DNA of 64,000 bases. It comes from Eopsaltria australis (Eukaryota; Chordata; Aves; Passeriformes; Petroicidae). The notes beneath the pieces are model-generated. The model had not been told where the DNA came from. It worked only from the letters and a program-made list of their open reading frames with translations, and made no database searches. The stretch spans positions 1 to 64,000 of the forward strand of contig JAVTVJ010001385.1 in NCBI GenBank assembly GCA_034509425.1, in the 5' to 3' direction. The first letter of the stretch is position 1; each line of letters opens with the position of its first letter. The translations under genes and the position numbers were made by a program. This document shows positions 1 through 13,200 of the stretch, in pieces.

Positions 1-98
1 TCTCTTCTCTCTCTTCTCTCTCTTCTCTCTCTTCTCTCTCTTCTCTCTCTTCTCTCTCTTCTCTCTCTTCTCTCTCTTCTCTCTCTTCTCTCTTCCCT
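1..98. repeat. (TTCTCTCTC)n pyrimidine microsatellite
   Basis: The window opens inside a nearly perfect 9-bp tandem repeat, TTCTCTCTC, of about eleven copies. The TT doublets recur at positions 5, 14, 23, 32, 41, 50 and 59. It is all pyrimidine on this strand and decays into mixed TC-rich sequence by about 110. The array probably continues to the left of the window. Confidence 0.95.
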
Positions 99-1675
99 TC
101 TATCTCAGGGCTTCAGTTTTGAGAGCACTTTTCCTCTGCTTTTATGCTTCAACAATTGTGCCAAGAAAAGGCTCCCTTGCTGAATTCCCTCTAGATCCAT
201 CCATGGCAGTTAGCACTTAGCTCCATCCCTCCCATTTTATTCTGTTTTTAATTAGACTCCTGAACAGGAGCACAGAGCAAACTCTGCTTCCATCTGGGAG
301 GTCCTGTGGCTGTGAAATATTTACAGGAAGTAAATAACTGTCAGAAAGTAAATAAGTGCCTGACTCCACGTGAGTGTAAAAGTGCTTTGAAATAGTCTCA
401 TTCAAATAATAGCTCCTCACATTGAGTGGCAGTAAGAAAACAGCAATACAGGCAAAAAAATCCCCAAGGTAGAAGATAAACACAATTACTAATTCATGGA
501 GCAGCATGTTTCACAGTAGCAGCTTTAGTATCTTTCTCTGCAGTTTGATTTAAAATAGGCCGGATTAAAAAGAAATCTGGATTTGGCTTGGTCATCACCT
601 TTTCAGAAAGCAGAGTGCAGGCACGGGCAGACACAGCATGCTGCTGGAGCCACTCTAAATTTAGAATTCACCATCTCCACTTCAAACCCTGGACAAAGCA
701 ATGAAAGAAAGCTCAGCTCTTGCAGGTTTTGATGGGTCAGGTAGATCAGGCTCAAACATCAATGTACAGAGCAAGAGCTAAATTAAATACAAGCCGAGAA
801 TCTGGCTTGCTGCTGTGTCTTGGCATGAGATGACACAGCCCCTGTCAGGCCAGGCACGTGTGAGACAGAGCCTTGTCCTGCCCCAGGCTTGCATTTGCCT
901 CTAGCTGAGCTTGATTCCTTCTCCTCTGGCAGGGGAGGACTCATTGTGCCCTGCTCTGCTGTTGGAGGAGGGAGGTGTCTCTCTTTCTCTCTTTTTCTGT
1001 TAACTGGAAAAGCAGCCTCAATTGACAGATCACATTAGATGTCAAACTTTATTTTTGGATGGTTCAAGCTGGGGTGAAACGAGTCTGAACCTGCTCATCC
1101 AAACGCACCACAGCCAAAGCTCTTGCACCTAACACTGAGCTTGAAGTGATAACCTTGTGTTCTTGTTCCGCCCATTTTCTAAGACAACATTTGTGGTTAT
1201 TCCTTTGTTCCTTTTCTTTGCCTTAATCACATTTCATCTGGAGTTTTTATCTTCTCCTTGTCTCAGGACATCCTTGTGTCCTATTCACTTTTCCCACCAC
1301 CCTTTCTTCCTGCACTTTATAGTTTGCCCTCTTGCCCTTTAGGAACCAAACTGTGGTGTCAGCACTGAAATCCAAAGGGATAATGTGCAGAGGAGAGAGA
1401 GGGACATTTCTAAGCTGTGCATCCCTAACTGACCCCACCAAGCAGCTCCTTGAGCCCCAGGTACTTGAAGCAGTGGCACTCAAAGCTTGTTCTCCACTTA
1501 ATAAATGTGGGCTTAGAACATCCCTTGCAGCTGATGGACTTCAGAGGCAGCTGGAGATGCTGAGAGCCCTCCCCAGGGCTCTGGGACCTGCTGCAAGAGG
1601 CAGGGATAGCCAAAATTCAGAGAGAGGGACTTCCCAGCCTCCGTTGTACATCCACACACAGGATAAATGAACCCC
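99..1675. other. gene-free stretch, nothing recognised
   Basis: I see no exon, RNA gene or repeat I can name. Open frames at 217-507 (-), 1157-1342 (+) and 1332-1670 (+) are short and overlap on opposite strands. They have low-complexity or unstructured translations and no known domain. The sequence runs unique up to the LTR boundary at 1676. Confidence 0.6.
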
Positions 1676-2113
1676 TGTTGGGTTACACTGTGCGTGTTAT
1701 AGAAAAACAGGCCTGGAAGGCCCAGAGGGAGCCTCTTCTCCAGGCCCAGAGGAGACCAGGAAGCACATCCAGGTCACCAGGGATGGGCATGGCAAAGAGG
1801 ATCATGGCTTTGTGGCCTTCTGCACCTATTGTATGGGACTATTGTAGGTTGTGACCTTCTAGGGTATTGTTTCTCTTTCCTGTTTATATGATGGCACATC
1901 CTGGGTGTGGGATGGTGTAAAGGGAATTTTCACTGCATAGTAGTGGCAGTAGCCATAAGGGAGTAGCCCTAGTAGAAGTCATAGGAGCAGTCTTAGCAAG
2001 TAATCATAAAGTAATCTGTAGCAGTCTTACTCTCTGTCTGTATAATAAAAAACTCTGTACAACAACATCACAGTCTTGTCAGAGAAGTCCTTGACCCTGC
2101 GTTGAATACTGCA
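1676..2113 (+). mobile_element. solo LTR of an endogenous retrovirus
   Basis: This 438-bp element begins TGTTGGG and ends ACTGCA, the TG...CA termini of retroviral LTRs. It is flanked on both sides by the same hexamer, AACCCC (1670-1675 and 2114-2119), as expected of a target-site duplication. A polyadenylation signal AATAAA lies at 2044-2049, followed by about 64 bases that would be the end of R plus U5, which sets the orientation to +. The upstream part has short internal repetitions around GTAG/AGTAG and would be U3. There is no primer-binding site, gag, pol or env beside it, so it is a solo LTR left by recombination. A 6-bp duplication fits alpha- and beta-retrovirus-like (ERVK-type) elements. 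Family identity is inference. Confidence 0.68.
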
Positions 2114-2946
2114 AACCCCCTGCTCTAGTTCCAGAGGGAGACACTGCAGTTCTCCTCCTGAAATCCATGGCCTGTCAGAGGTGTGTGATATGATGAACAG
2201 TTAGGGATGAACTGGTGTTTTTAGTGAATGTGACCTACTTGGGTTTTCTCCTCTGTTCCCTGACCCAGTGCCCTGGAGTGCTTTCCCTGCTAACAGAGCT
2301 CACTAATGGATGCTCTGACTTGCCAGTTCTCAGAGCCAGCACAGCTCTGCTCTGAGGATTAATTTGCAGTCAAATCCACCAGGAGAGGCAGCCAAGCTCC
2401 TCTGCACTGCTTGGGCACTACTGTGAGAGCTCAGGATGGCAGCTGGATACCCAGGGCAGCTCCAGAGGGATGATTTTCTCTGCTGTCCAGGGCAGGCACC
2501 TCCCTGCTGGTGTGAAGATCTGTCATCGCTTTGCAGGGCAGTGTTCCAGTCTCTGGTGCAAAGCAGGCACCAAACTTTGGGTTCATCCTCCTGAATTTGA
2601 TCATTTGCACCAGAGCAAAGACAGGAGACAAAGCTGCTCTGTCAGCACAGGAATAAATAACCCCCAGGGCTGGAGGAGAGCAGAACTGACCCTCAGGCCT
2701 CTTGTGTGCTCTGCTCCAGGCTCCAAACACTCCTGCCAGGTAAATGTGAGCAATGGAGCTCAATGCCAGTAAATACTTTTGACCCATGCCTTGGCTGTGG
2801 GCAATTTACAACACACTTGAAAATCTCATCTGGGCTATGTCCAACCCACAGAAGTTTATTTCCAAGGTGGTTATTTATAGACTTCCTGACTCTTGGGTTT
2901 TTTGTGGAAGTGTCTGAACATCAGCTCTCTGAGCAATCCCCATAAA

Positions 2947-2967
2947 ATTAAAATTTTCAATTTTAAT
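2947..2967. repeat. short AT-rich inverted repeat
   Basis: ATTAAAATT (2947-2955) and AATTTTAAT (2959-2967) are exact reverse complements around a 3-base spacer. The context is A/T only, so this could be a weak hairpin or simply AT-rich chance. No function is assigned. Confidence 0.6.
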
Positions 2968-3752
2968 GGTGAATAAACAGTTTAAGGGAAATGAAATATT
3001 ATCCAACAAATCCTTCCTTTCACTTAAAGCTCTGAGACTTTAAATATTTATTAGCACTGTCTTGCTCTGCAGCGATGTTAAAAGGCTCAGCACCATTCTG
3101 AGGAGGGAAACAATCCATTTGATTAAAAAGGAGCAGAAAATGCCACTTCAGATTACAGAGTTCAGAAAAATGATTAGCACTTTTGTCTTCTCTGTAGCCC
3201 AGCCAGAAATGGAGTTTGGGTTTATTTCCTCTTTAAACCTCCTTTGCCTGACACATTTCTGTGGTTCTTTCTCACTGCTGGGCCCCGTAGGGGCAGTGCT
3301 GGGATTTCTCTGGGCAGATCCACCAAAGAGCTCCCCACATTGAGTTCTTCAAGTGCTTCATGCTCTCCATGTGCAGATGTGGTGCCTTTGGAGGCATGTT
3401 GTTCTATTTTAGGTTCTGTTTTTCTTTTAGCTCAGTAGAAAACAGCCTGCTGTAATCTCACAGGACAATAACTTAAGGTTTGGGAAAGCTGAAGGAACTT
3501 TTTCTCCCTGTTCAATGTTCCAAATACCTGTACTTTTTCCTTCTTAAAAAAACCAAAAAAACAAAAAAAGCTTTAAAACTTTCAAAGAGTTCTCTACAGA
3601 GCAGTGAACAGAAGCAAGACGTGATCATTGAATAGGATTTCAAACTGCACAATGTCCCCCCTTCAAAATCTGCTATTTCAGTCTGTAAAGACACTGTCCC
3701 CTTACCATCTGAAGGGCCCAACTGCCTCCCCTCTGGTGCCAGAAGACACTGG

Positions 3753-3815
3753 ATTCACTGGATTCCTTGGGTTCACTGGATTCCTTGGGTTCACTGAGTT
3801 CACTGAGTTCACTGG
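3753..3815. repeat. short tandem repeat (TTCACTG-based)
   Basis: An 18-bp unit containing TTCACTGGATTCCTTGGG is repeated, followed by copies of a 9-bp TTCACTGAG unit. The array keeps a multiple of three and so produces repetitive peptides in overlapping frames, which are not evidence of coding. Confidence 0.75.
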
Positions 3816-6800
3816 TTTCTGGGGACTGAGCCCTCTGCTAGAAGGGCTGCTGCAGTCAAGCTTCATGGACAAAATAAGGTGGCAGCAAATTGTTGATGGC
3901 AGAATGAAGGAAAACAAATCATTGTGCCTGAAATCAAATGAGTTTTAATTAATGCTTCTAATCTGTCTAGTGAAAGTTCTAAATGCCATTTGTGTGTTCA
4001 TTTTTGCTCTAAACAATGACAAACTCATCAGAGATAAACAAATTACGGTGTGTGCCACTAAAGCTAAAACATACCAGAAGTGGAGTGATTTGGGAAAGAA
4101 TTTCACTGTGGGAAACTTTCTGTAGCCCTGAGGCTTCTGAGCCACCTCTGTGAGCTTTAAACACCACCGGGATTTTTCCTGGGATTTGTCCTGGCTCCCA
4201 ACCAGCCTGAGCACTCCTGCAGACACCATCCCTGTATTCCCAGTCCCATCTCTCACAAGGAACATCTCCCTGGGTGCTCCAGCAGGCAAAGACCTGGCTG
4301 TGGATTTCCTCCTGCAAAGCCACCACCACCACCCTGCCTGGGGATGGGGGAAGCTTTGTCTTTATCTGGAGAAGGAATTTAAGCCACCCAGAAGACAATT
4401 TATTCAGAGTTAAATCTGAGTAACACCTTTTCCCCAGCACAGGCTCTGCAGAAGCCTCAGCAAGATGAGCTGGCACAGATCTTTATTTTTCATGTCCATT
4501 CAGTTTTTCCCTCTCATTTCCTCTCAAAAGCTACAAAATACCTAACTACAGAAAAGAGTAAATCTACATCTTGTCAGTGTGCATAGCTTGCAGGTTGGAG
4601 GTGTTTTACAAGACTGAGACAAGATCTTGTTGGGGGTTTTGTTGTGGTTTGGTTTTTTTAAATCCAAATTTTGTGTCCTACAGAAGGAAGGGAACAGTGA
4701 TTTAAGAGCAGAAGAGAATAAAGCAGTAATAAATAAAGAGGGGATAGGATTTAAAGGCAAGTTCCTCACCTGAGAGTAAGAGAAGAGTTTGGAAACTGCC
4801 CAGTGGCAGCAGGGATGAGGGACAGGTGAGGAAAATGTGGTTTAAAAAAAGCTTAAAAGCAAAACCTGCTAAAAGCAGCTGGAGGAGACAGCAGGCAAGG
4901 TGGGACTGGGGTGGAGGGGACAAAGCTGATCTGATCACAGAGTGCAGAGCCCAGTATCTGGGCACTGCCCTGTGGCCATTGAGCTCGGGTGGAAAGCCCC
5001 ACTCCCAGCTGGAGCACGGCCCAAGTCCTTGCAGGCATCATGTGAAACAAAGCAAAAATGGGAACACAGCTCTTTGATTCTGCCCAAGCCCCAGAGCACC
5101 TCAGCCCCTTACTTTTGATCTTGAGAGGAGCTGCTTGCACATCCTTCAGGCCTTTGGCCCTCAGCTTAGGAAGGAAAGCTCGCTGAGCTGAGCTGAGCTG
5201 GCTCCTGGTCCACCTCTAGGAGCAGAACAGCATCAGAATCTGACAAATATTCACTCAGAGGGGTCTTCCTGGTGCACTTCTCACACACCCGAGGAGATGC
5301 AAATGTTCTGTACAATGTGAACGAGATGATCAATCTCACTGCTGGTTAACTCCTGCTAATGAGAGGAAACATTGAACTGAAACAAGCCCTTCTGAAAAGA
5401 AGCCACTGTTTTTCTCATCCTGCAAATCTGATGCATCTTGATTCTGCTGGTGCTTAAATGTGTGAATAATCTATCAAGAGCCTTGAACATTTCTCTCTTT
5501 TCCATTACATAGAATATGGCAGATCTCTGTAATCTTCTGTCCTGCCTCTGTGGTATGTTTCACAGCAGAAAACAACCAGTGCCTTAAAATAAAAATGAAT
5601 TTAGGTTTGCATTAGGATGCAGAGAGAAGGAGTTATTTTTGTTGCTGTTTTCTTTTTCTGCCTTTTTTTTTTACCTGCTCCGAATAGAGATTCTTTTAAG
5701 TCTTTCGTGTTTATGCTTCAAGCTAATGCAAATAGAACAGTGACTGAACCTGCTGGGTTTTGAATGTATGCAGAGAATCGCAAATTTTATGGATTGTTTA
5801 TGCTATCTGAAAGAAGTCTCAAAGAATTAGATTGAGTATTGAATTATAGCAGGAAAAATTTCCTTCCTTCCGACCGTTGTGGGTTAAGGGAAATGTAATC
5901 TATTTGAAGGAGCTCAGTGTAGTATTTTGAGGTGAATTTACAAGTTTAGTTGATGAAAACACTTGGGTTGATACAGCAGAATATATATAGACTTCAGCAA
6001 GACAGATAATTTTGTATCTCAGAGCCCTTCATATTAAGTAACTAGAGAGAACAAAAATAATAAAGTGCGTGTTAGACAGATTTAAAATTGTCTAAGTAAT
6101 GATCCTCAAAATGATCATTGTCAGCTACTGGTGCTCTCCAGAGCTCACCTCTTCTCCCTTTGCATGATGCAAATCAGCTGACTGGAAATGGCCCTGGCAG
6201 GAGATTCCAGCCCACAAACCAGAGCAGTGCCACAGGAAAGAGGGCAAAGGATGGACACTGGGGAAAAATCCTGAATATGAACTCAAAATGTGAGTGTAGT
6301 AATTGATCACATCTCCTGTGGAAAGGGAACAGTGCCTCAGTGCAATAATTGCTGTGGGAAGAGTCTGTCTGGGCCAGCACTTCAAGAAGGTTTGGGTTAA
6401 TCAGGGTCCCCTCTAAGAAGGTTTACAAAAATAATAGCAGGATTCATGAACGTGCCTTGTTGTGAGGAACCTGTGCCATTTGCTCAGCTATTAAAATAAG
6501 AGCTTTGTGTTAACCAAGCCAAGCCTGAACTCTCCACATTTGGAACAAAAGGTTGCAAGGAGAGCCCTTTCAGTACAGCAGATAAAGCTCTAATCACCTC
6601 CTGCAAGTTGAAAAGAAGCCTCTTCACTCAAGAAATACCAGTGAGTGGTCACAGGGACAATAACAGAGGTCACGGTCAAGTACCATCGCTGCAGAATTCT
6701 ACATGCACTTAGCATTGATGTGAAATTAAAAAATTATGCATTGGGATGACCTGTGGCCCCCAATGTGCAGTTCAGGTAGGAGTTTCAGAGCAATACTTCC

Positions 6801-9800
6801 ATAGCAATGAGTTTCCCCTGTGCCAAGAGTCCCAAGACCCCTCTGAGTTAGTACCACTAACCTGTGTGAACACCTGCAATGTGACAGTCTGGGGGAAGCT
6901 GTGTGTTTTCAGCAGTGTCCTGGAGACAGAAACCCCTCCTGCCCTGGGGTCCCTGTGAAAAGAGAATCAGCACCTTCAGCATCCTGCCCGACCAAAGCCT
7001 TGGATTGTTTCTGTATCCCATTGTCTCTGCACAGAGTGAGGGACCAAGGATGCTTTTAAAGCAGGAACTCTATTTCTTATTCAACATTCAGGCCCAGAAA
7101 TTGATTAAAACAGCAGCAATTAGAGCGGGTGAGAGTGAGTAAGGTGCCTCTTCCACTTCATTTAGTACAGAAAGTGAGTTGTCTCCCCTAGGCGCTTGTC
7201 TTGCGGCCCATGTGACTGCAGATGGCTGGCACTTTGAAGGGAGCCTGGAGTTTAACAGCAACTCTGAATCATCCTGCCTGCTTTTCTTGGCATGACACCA
7301 CCTGCCCGTGCTGCTCTGCAGAGCTTCAGGGGTTTCTGTCCCTGGCTGGCAGCACCAGTGAGGCTTTGGGGCTGCTAGAGGGGCCTGGGGGGCACAGGGT
7401 GAGCTCTGGTGCTGCCTCTCATCCCATTTAGCACAGGACACTTCCTGCTGCCCCCTGCCCCCTCCTCAGCCCTCATCATCCACCTCTGGGAGCATCTCTC
7501 CGGCTCTCCTTCCCCTCGAGATCAAAGCTGCCATGTGGGTCACTGTTGCAGGGGGGAAGCTGAACATTTCTTGGGAATGAGACAAATGTGAGGGCTCAGC
7601 TCTGGCTTTATAGCTTGGGGTGATTTGTGTTGATTTCCCTGTGCAATAGAAAAGGGTGTTGGATTGTTAGACTTCCACGTAGAGACACAAAGTCCAGCCT
7701 TGAGGCCTCCAAATGGGATCCAAAATGCACCACCACCCCCAATATTTTAATGATTTCAATTATTTCAATGATTGCACTGATATCTCAGGGTAGCAGGACT
7801 AAGGAATGAGTGGTGAAGGCAGCGTGGCTGCAGGTTTATCCCCTGTGCTGGTTCCTCTTTCCCTGCTGCCATTCTCCTCTCTGCTCCTCTCAGCCTCCAG
7901 GAGAGCAGCCTCCTGTTCCTGGCTGGCAGGGGAGGGATGGGCAGGAGCACCCCATGTGCTCCTGCAGGGCTGTGCCATCAGCTGCCAGCTCTGCCCAGGG
8001 GCTGGACCTTGCATTTCCCTGAAGTTCTTCCAGGAGTGACATGACTTGGGTTTGGAGCCATCTCCCACTTCCCAGCTGGTGCTGAGCAATGGTTTTCCTT
8101 CTCTCTGGACATGTTTGCAATGCTGTGTAGGCTCACGGCAACTGTGGGGGAGAGGGGTCTTGTGGAAAGGGACCTGAGGGAATCATCCAGAGTGAGCTCC
8201 TGCTCAAAACAAGGTCAGCACTGAGTTTGGGAGCGGTTGGTGACTGGAAGCAGCTGAGATTCTGCTGCTGGAGGCCAGAACTCACTGGTTTCCTGTGCTC
8301 TCAAGGCATCACTGCATCTCGAGGCTCCACGATTCTCCACCCTGCTCTCTCTCCCCTCTGTTAAACTGCCTGGACACAGAAATCCAGGCTTTCCATGCCC
8401 AAAGTCACCGCAGGACACCCCAGCCAGCTGGGCTTGCTCAGTGCTGATGGTAGCTCTGAGGGGCACTAAGGTGGCTCTATCTGGCTTCTCAGGATAAATA
8501 GTATGACCTAAAGACAGCCTGGATCAGAATGGGGAGAATTATCCCTAGAATCAGGACCTGGGGAGGCTTTGGAGTGTCAGCTTCCCACAGTCCAGGAAGA
8601 CTTTCAGGCTGCATTTTTAGCCTAGCTCCAAGGAGAAAAGGCTGGTTCATTTTAGGTTAGGTATTAGCTCATGTAGAAGAGGTTAAGCCACTGGAATAGG
8701 ACAATGAAAGCCTGAAGTGCCCAGAAGGATGCTGGATAAATTTATCTCTCAGCTGTTCTTAAGCATCGAGGCTAAGTAATTGCCATACCTGCTTCCCAAG
8801 ACATGTCTTGACCTCTTGTTTAATTATCTTTCCAAAAATTGTCCATTCCTTAAGGTTGCTGGGTTTTTTGCTGAACAAACTGCTGCCAATGTGCTCGAAA
8901 GAGATTATTTTACAGCAGAAGCATTTTCGCAAACAGATACAATGTTCACTTTTCTTCCTTTACCTGAAGGCTCTCTACCTATTTTTATTCCTTATCATGC
9001 ACTGGAGCCTAAGGCCCTTTTTGCTGGGCAGGATCCTGCCTGTCCATCCCTCCCAGCCTGCCTGTGAGCAGTGGGCAAAGCAGAGACCTCATCCTGGGGG
9101 CTGGTTTTGTTCACAGCTCAGCTGGGAATGGATCCTGCAGCAGCTCCTGGGGCTGCTCTGGGTCCTGCAGAAGCAATCCTGTGTCTGACATGAACATCAG
9201 GCTCCTGTTTCACTGACTCCTTGTGGCAAGGGGGGGTCTGTGAGGAGCAGAGCTCTGAGATCTGCAGATCTGCCCAAGTTCATTCTCCTGGGGCTGGTGG
9301 GACACCCAGTCCTGCATGGCCAGGGCAAAGTCTGGCCCAGAGCCATCAGCACCTCTGCTGGGTTCTGATCTGCCTCTGTTTTGGGGAGTTTCAGGTGCTG
9401 GTAGGAGCTGTTTGCCTGCAGCCACTGCAGATTAAACTGTTGTTTGCCCCCTACAACAGTGGGGAGAGCCACTCCCGCCTCAGTCTACCCTCTGGAAAAA
9501 AGCATTTGTGCATTAGCAGCAGCATTCTGGGTGGAGAACACAGACTTTCCAGCGACCTGCTCAGTAAATAACATGCGGCACATGAAATGAGTTAATGGTG
9601 TTTTTATGTAGGAAAGAGACAGGCCAATCACTCATTCACGCTCATTTTTACGGTCTGTTCTATTCTCTCTGATTCAAACCAGCCAGATTCCAGCACCTTT
9701 TTGTCCATTAGAGGAGCAGACTTCAAAACCCATCTGCCTGTCTTGTACCTGCTCCATCAAACTCATTAAGGAAATGCCTGTGTGCATCTCATTTCAGCAC

Positions 9801-10112
9801 CTCTGAATGGGGTTGTTCTGCTCGCACCTTCCAGATGTAAAAACCACGTAGGGATGGCCACAGACTGAGCATTTGGCTCTTCCAGCCAGCACTGAGAGAA
9901 GGAAATGCAAAGCTCTGCTAATGTCTGTCAGAAAAATGCATGGAAAATCCCCTAAGACATCAGATATGAATGGACTGGTCCTGGTCCAAAACCAAGGCTG
10001 AAGAGGAGGAAAATAATTCTAGGGGTTAGCTACTACAGTCAGACTGATTTGGGGAGAAATTCTCTAGGCAAAAATCTCCAATTTTCTTCTCCTTGGAGTG
10101 GTGAAAGTATTA

Positions 10113-10227
10113 AGCTAGAAGGGGGACATGTCCAGAGAACTCTGATTGCAGGTGCTGGGAATGGCTGGAGCTGGAAGGGGAATTTGTCCCAGAGAACTCT
10201 GATTGCAGGTGCTGGGAAGGGCTGGAG
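10113..10227. repeat. two-copy tandem duplication, about 57 bp
   Basis: Two diverged copies lie head to tail (about 10113-10168 and 10169-10227). The shared core AGAGAACTCTGATTGCAGG and the following GTGCTGGGAA are repeated exactly at a spacing of 57 bp. The copies differ by a few substitutions and one base of length. Confidence 0.85.
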
Positions 10228-13200
10228 CCTTCTGCCCTGTGCCTTTGGTCTCCACAGAGCCCTGCAGGTGTCCTGGGCTGGGGACTCCTTTGCCACCTTT
10301 GGTCACTGGTGGCTGTGAAGTGGGAGTGCTGCTGTCAGGCTCCTAAACCCCTTTTAGGATCTGGCAGGCTCAGAGTGCATCCTGCATTCCTTGAGCTTTT
10401 CTTTACCCTTCTCCTTTCCCTGTTTCTGAGAAATGGGAACATCAGCTCTTTGAGCTATGAACCAGCTTACACCTGGCTGGGGGAAGGTTTGAAGCTGTAG
10501 CCAAAGACTTGTGAATTTTATACAAAGGAAAGGTGGATCCCTAAATTCTTTCATGATTCTGTAAAAAGCCATGCCAAGGCTGCCTGCCATGGGCTGCTGT
10601 GGAAACAGGCAGAGAACCTGCAGTAACTGCTGCTGCTGTCTGGGCAAGCCTCATCTCACTGAGAGACCCAAAGTCATGGGCAAGGCTTCACACAAGAGCA
10701 CTGTTAATGCCTTCACCTCCCAGGTCATCAGCTGGATCTGCAGTTCTACAGACTCATCAGGGCACAAACAAAACGCCTGCTCCAGAAAAAGGGCAGCACT
10801 GGGCTGTGCCATCTCTAAAAGCTCAACCCTTTAGTGAACACGAGTGAGAGGCATCATTCCCTTGCCAGGCGTGGGCAGGGAATTTGGGGTGGGCTCAGTG
10901 CCAAGCAGCAGCACTCCTCCTTGGCCCAGGGGCAGGACGGGGTCCAGGTACCCCGGGAGCATCAGGAGAATGAGCACAGACTGATTCTCTGGTGTGTGAT
11001 TCATTGTACTAGTCAGATCATTGCAAAAATCAGGATCCTGCTTTGATAGGGAAACATTTATTAGAACGCTGCCAAGTGCTTTCCCACACTCCTGTTGCAT
11101 CATTCCTCGTGTCAGTCACTGCTGGCTGACTGCAGACCACTGTTTGCAAAACTGCACTGAAGTTCCGCATACATGGGTAATTCACCTCTATTTCTGTTTT
11201 ATCCATAATGTAACTTTCATCTCTTTAGCCTTTCAATTTTCACAGCTTTATTTTAAGGATAGGGAGTCTGCAGTGCAGGGACACTCTTGATTTGATGGGA
11301 ACTGATGAATAGGGTAAGATAAATACCATATAAATATTGCTTTGAAATAATGCAGTTTCTGGCTGAGTGAATCATGTCTGTGTCTCATGATGGTAGCTGT
11401 CACTGTATTAGACTTTTTAATTCAGCATTGAATCCATGCTTTATGGCCAGCTCTTCCTTTTCTGCTTTATACTTTGTCATCTACAGCATGATCATTGTGC
11501 ACCTAAAATATTTGCACATCTTCTCAAATGCAGTTTGCAGTGAGAAATTCCAGCTGGCAGAACAGCACCAGCAATCTGAGAGTGCAGTGAAACCCCTCGG
11601 GTTCAGGGTGGGGTCAGGGCTGGTGGGTGGCAGTCAGGCAGCTTTTCTGGTGGATCATATGAGAGTTATTTGGAGACTGGAGACGAGACTCAGAGCTGAA
11701 ATGATGAGTTGTGGATATTAAGAACTTTTGGGGTTCCTACGCAAACAGATGCACTTCAGAGCTCACAGGGGTCTGCAGAGCATAGGGGAGACAGAAACCA
11801 GTTCCAACTCCCAAAGGCAGTCAGCTCCTGGTTCACGCTGCTTTTAGGAGGTCATGACAGTTTTTAATGAGTGATTAGAGGGTTAACTTCTGGCACTTGA
11901 CATGAAAAGATTTGTGCACCCATCCAAAGTTGAAGATTCAAAGTTATCAGACAAACTTGAACGATAGCCTGACTCACCAGGATGAGTCAGGCGTGTTCAG
12001 GAAGGAGAACTCCTTTCTGCCTGTGGTTTTTGTGTGGAGGACCAGGATCAGTAAAGTGTTGCCGGTGCTTGTCACTGAAAACAGAATAGTAAAGCAGGAC
12101 AAAGCAGTGAAATTGCTCATGAAACTTGCACAGGGAAAAGTCACCCAGATCCATTTCAAGTTCTCTGCAGACTGCTCTAGAAATGCAGTAATCTAGGAAG
12201 ATGCAAGTGCCTGTCTATTCTCTGGAGTCTCTTTGTACTTGTTCACTGCAGCAAAATCTCCAGAGGGAACTCTGCTTGTACTTTCTGTTGAACTGTGAAA
12301 TGCTGCAAGATGTATTTGCAAAGAGAGATTTCTGAGGGCAATGTTCCCTCCAACGCAGCAGCTGCTGTCCCAGGCATTGTTCTCTTTGGGTTTACCTGTT
12401 CCACTTATTCCTCTTAGCAGCATTTTCTGGGCAACATTTTAAAAATTGCTTTCAGCCTGACGGGTAAAACGGAATGGGATTGCAGTTCCCACGTTGTCCC
12501 AGGCTCTAGGCAGAGCTGCTGCAATGCCGTGGTCAATCTCCTGTCAGCCAAGGAGGGGCATTTGTCTGGAACAGCCTTGGGAACCCAAAGAATGGCACTG
12601 TCTAAACAAATGCCACTTTAATTATTGGAATGGGTCCAAAACCAATTGTAATAACAAAATCTGGGATTTGTGTTGCACCTGCCAGCCCCTCATTCTTCCC
12701 TGGGTGGCTTTTTGTGGATGACTTTATTTGCTGCCTGAGGAAGAAGGTGAGTGGGGTGGCAAACAGATGGGGATCTGCAACACAGAGACAAGAATCCTGA
12801 GCCCCCAAAACCTGGAACTCCAAACTAACAATTTCACAGTGTTCAGAAAGATTAGGCTTTTGATCCTGTTGGAAAAACCTGCTGTTTCCCAGCTGGTCAG
12901 CCAGCTCTGGCATCCTCCAGTCACAATTGCAACTGAGAAATTACTGGAGAGCTGCTTTGTGCTCAAATCCTCGCTGCCAGATGTACAATTATTGCTCCTG
13001 AAGTAGCAAAAGAGTCTGGCTTGGAGCACAGCAGGCTCCAAGCAGCTTGATTTCCTTTGGACAGGTGCAGCACTGCATTTTGTACCTTACCTCTAATTAT
13101 TGACCACAGCTGATATCCCTCACCCCTTGACCTATGCTGGCTGGGCTCTCCTGAAGCTGGGATTGCTTCAAATGGCTAAAATACATGAGAGTATTCATAA

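Larger units (their letters stand above)
2114..10112. other. gene-free stretch with small repeats
   Basis: No exon recognised. Local items are listed separately (inverted repeat 2947-2967, tandem repeat 3753-3815). There is also an A-rich run at about 3546-3570 and a short GAGCT repeat near 5182-5201. The part around 5450-6110 is AT-rich. The longest frames (4009-4476 on -, 8808-9188 on +) have no recognisable domain and overlap other frames. Likely deep intron or intergenic DNA upstream of the FGF13 1Y promoter. Confidence 0.6.
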
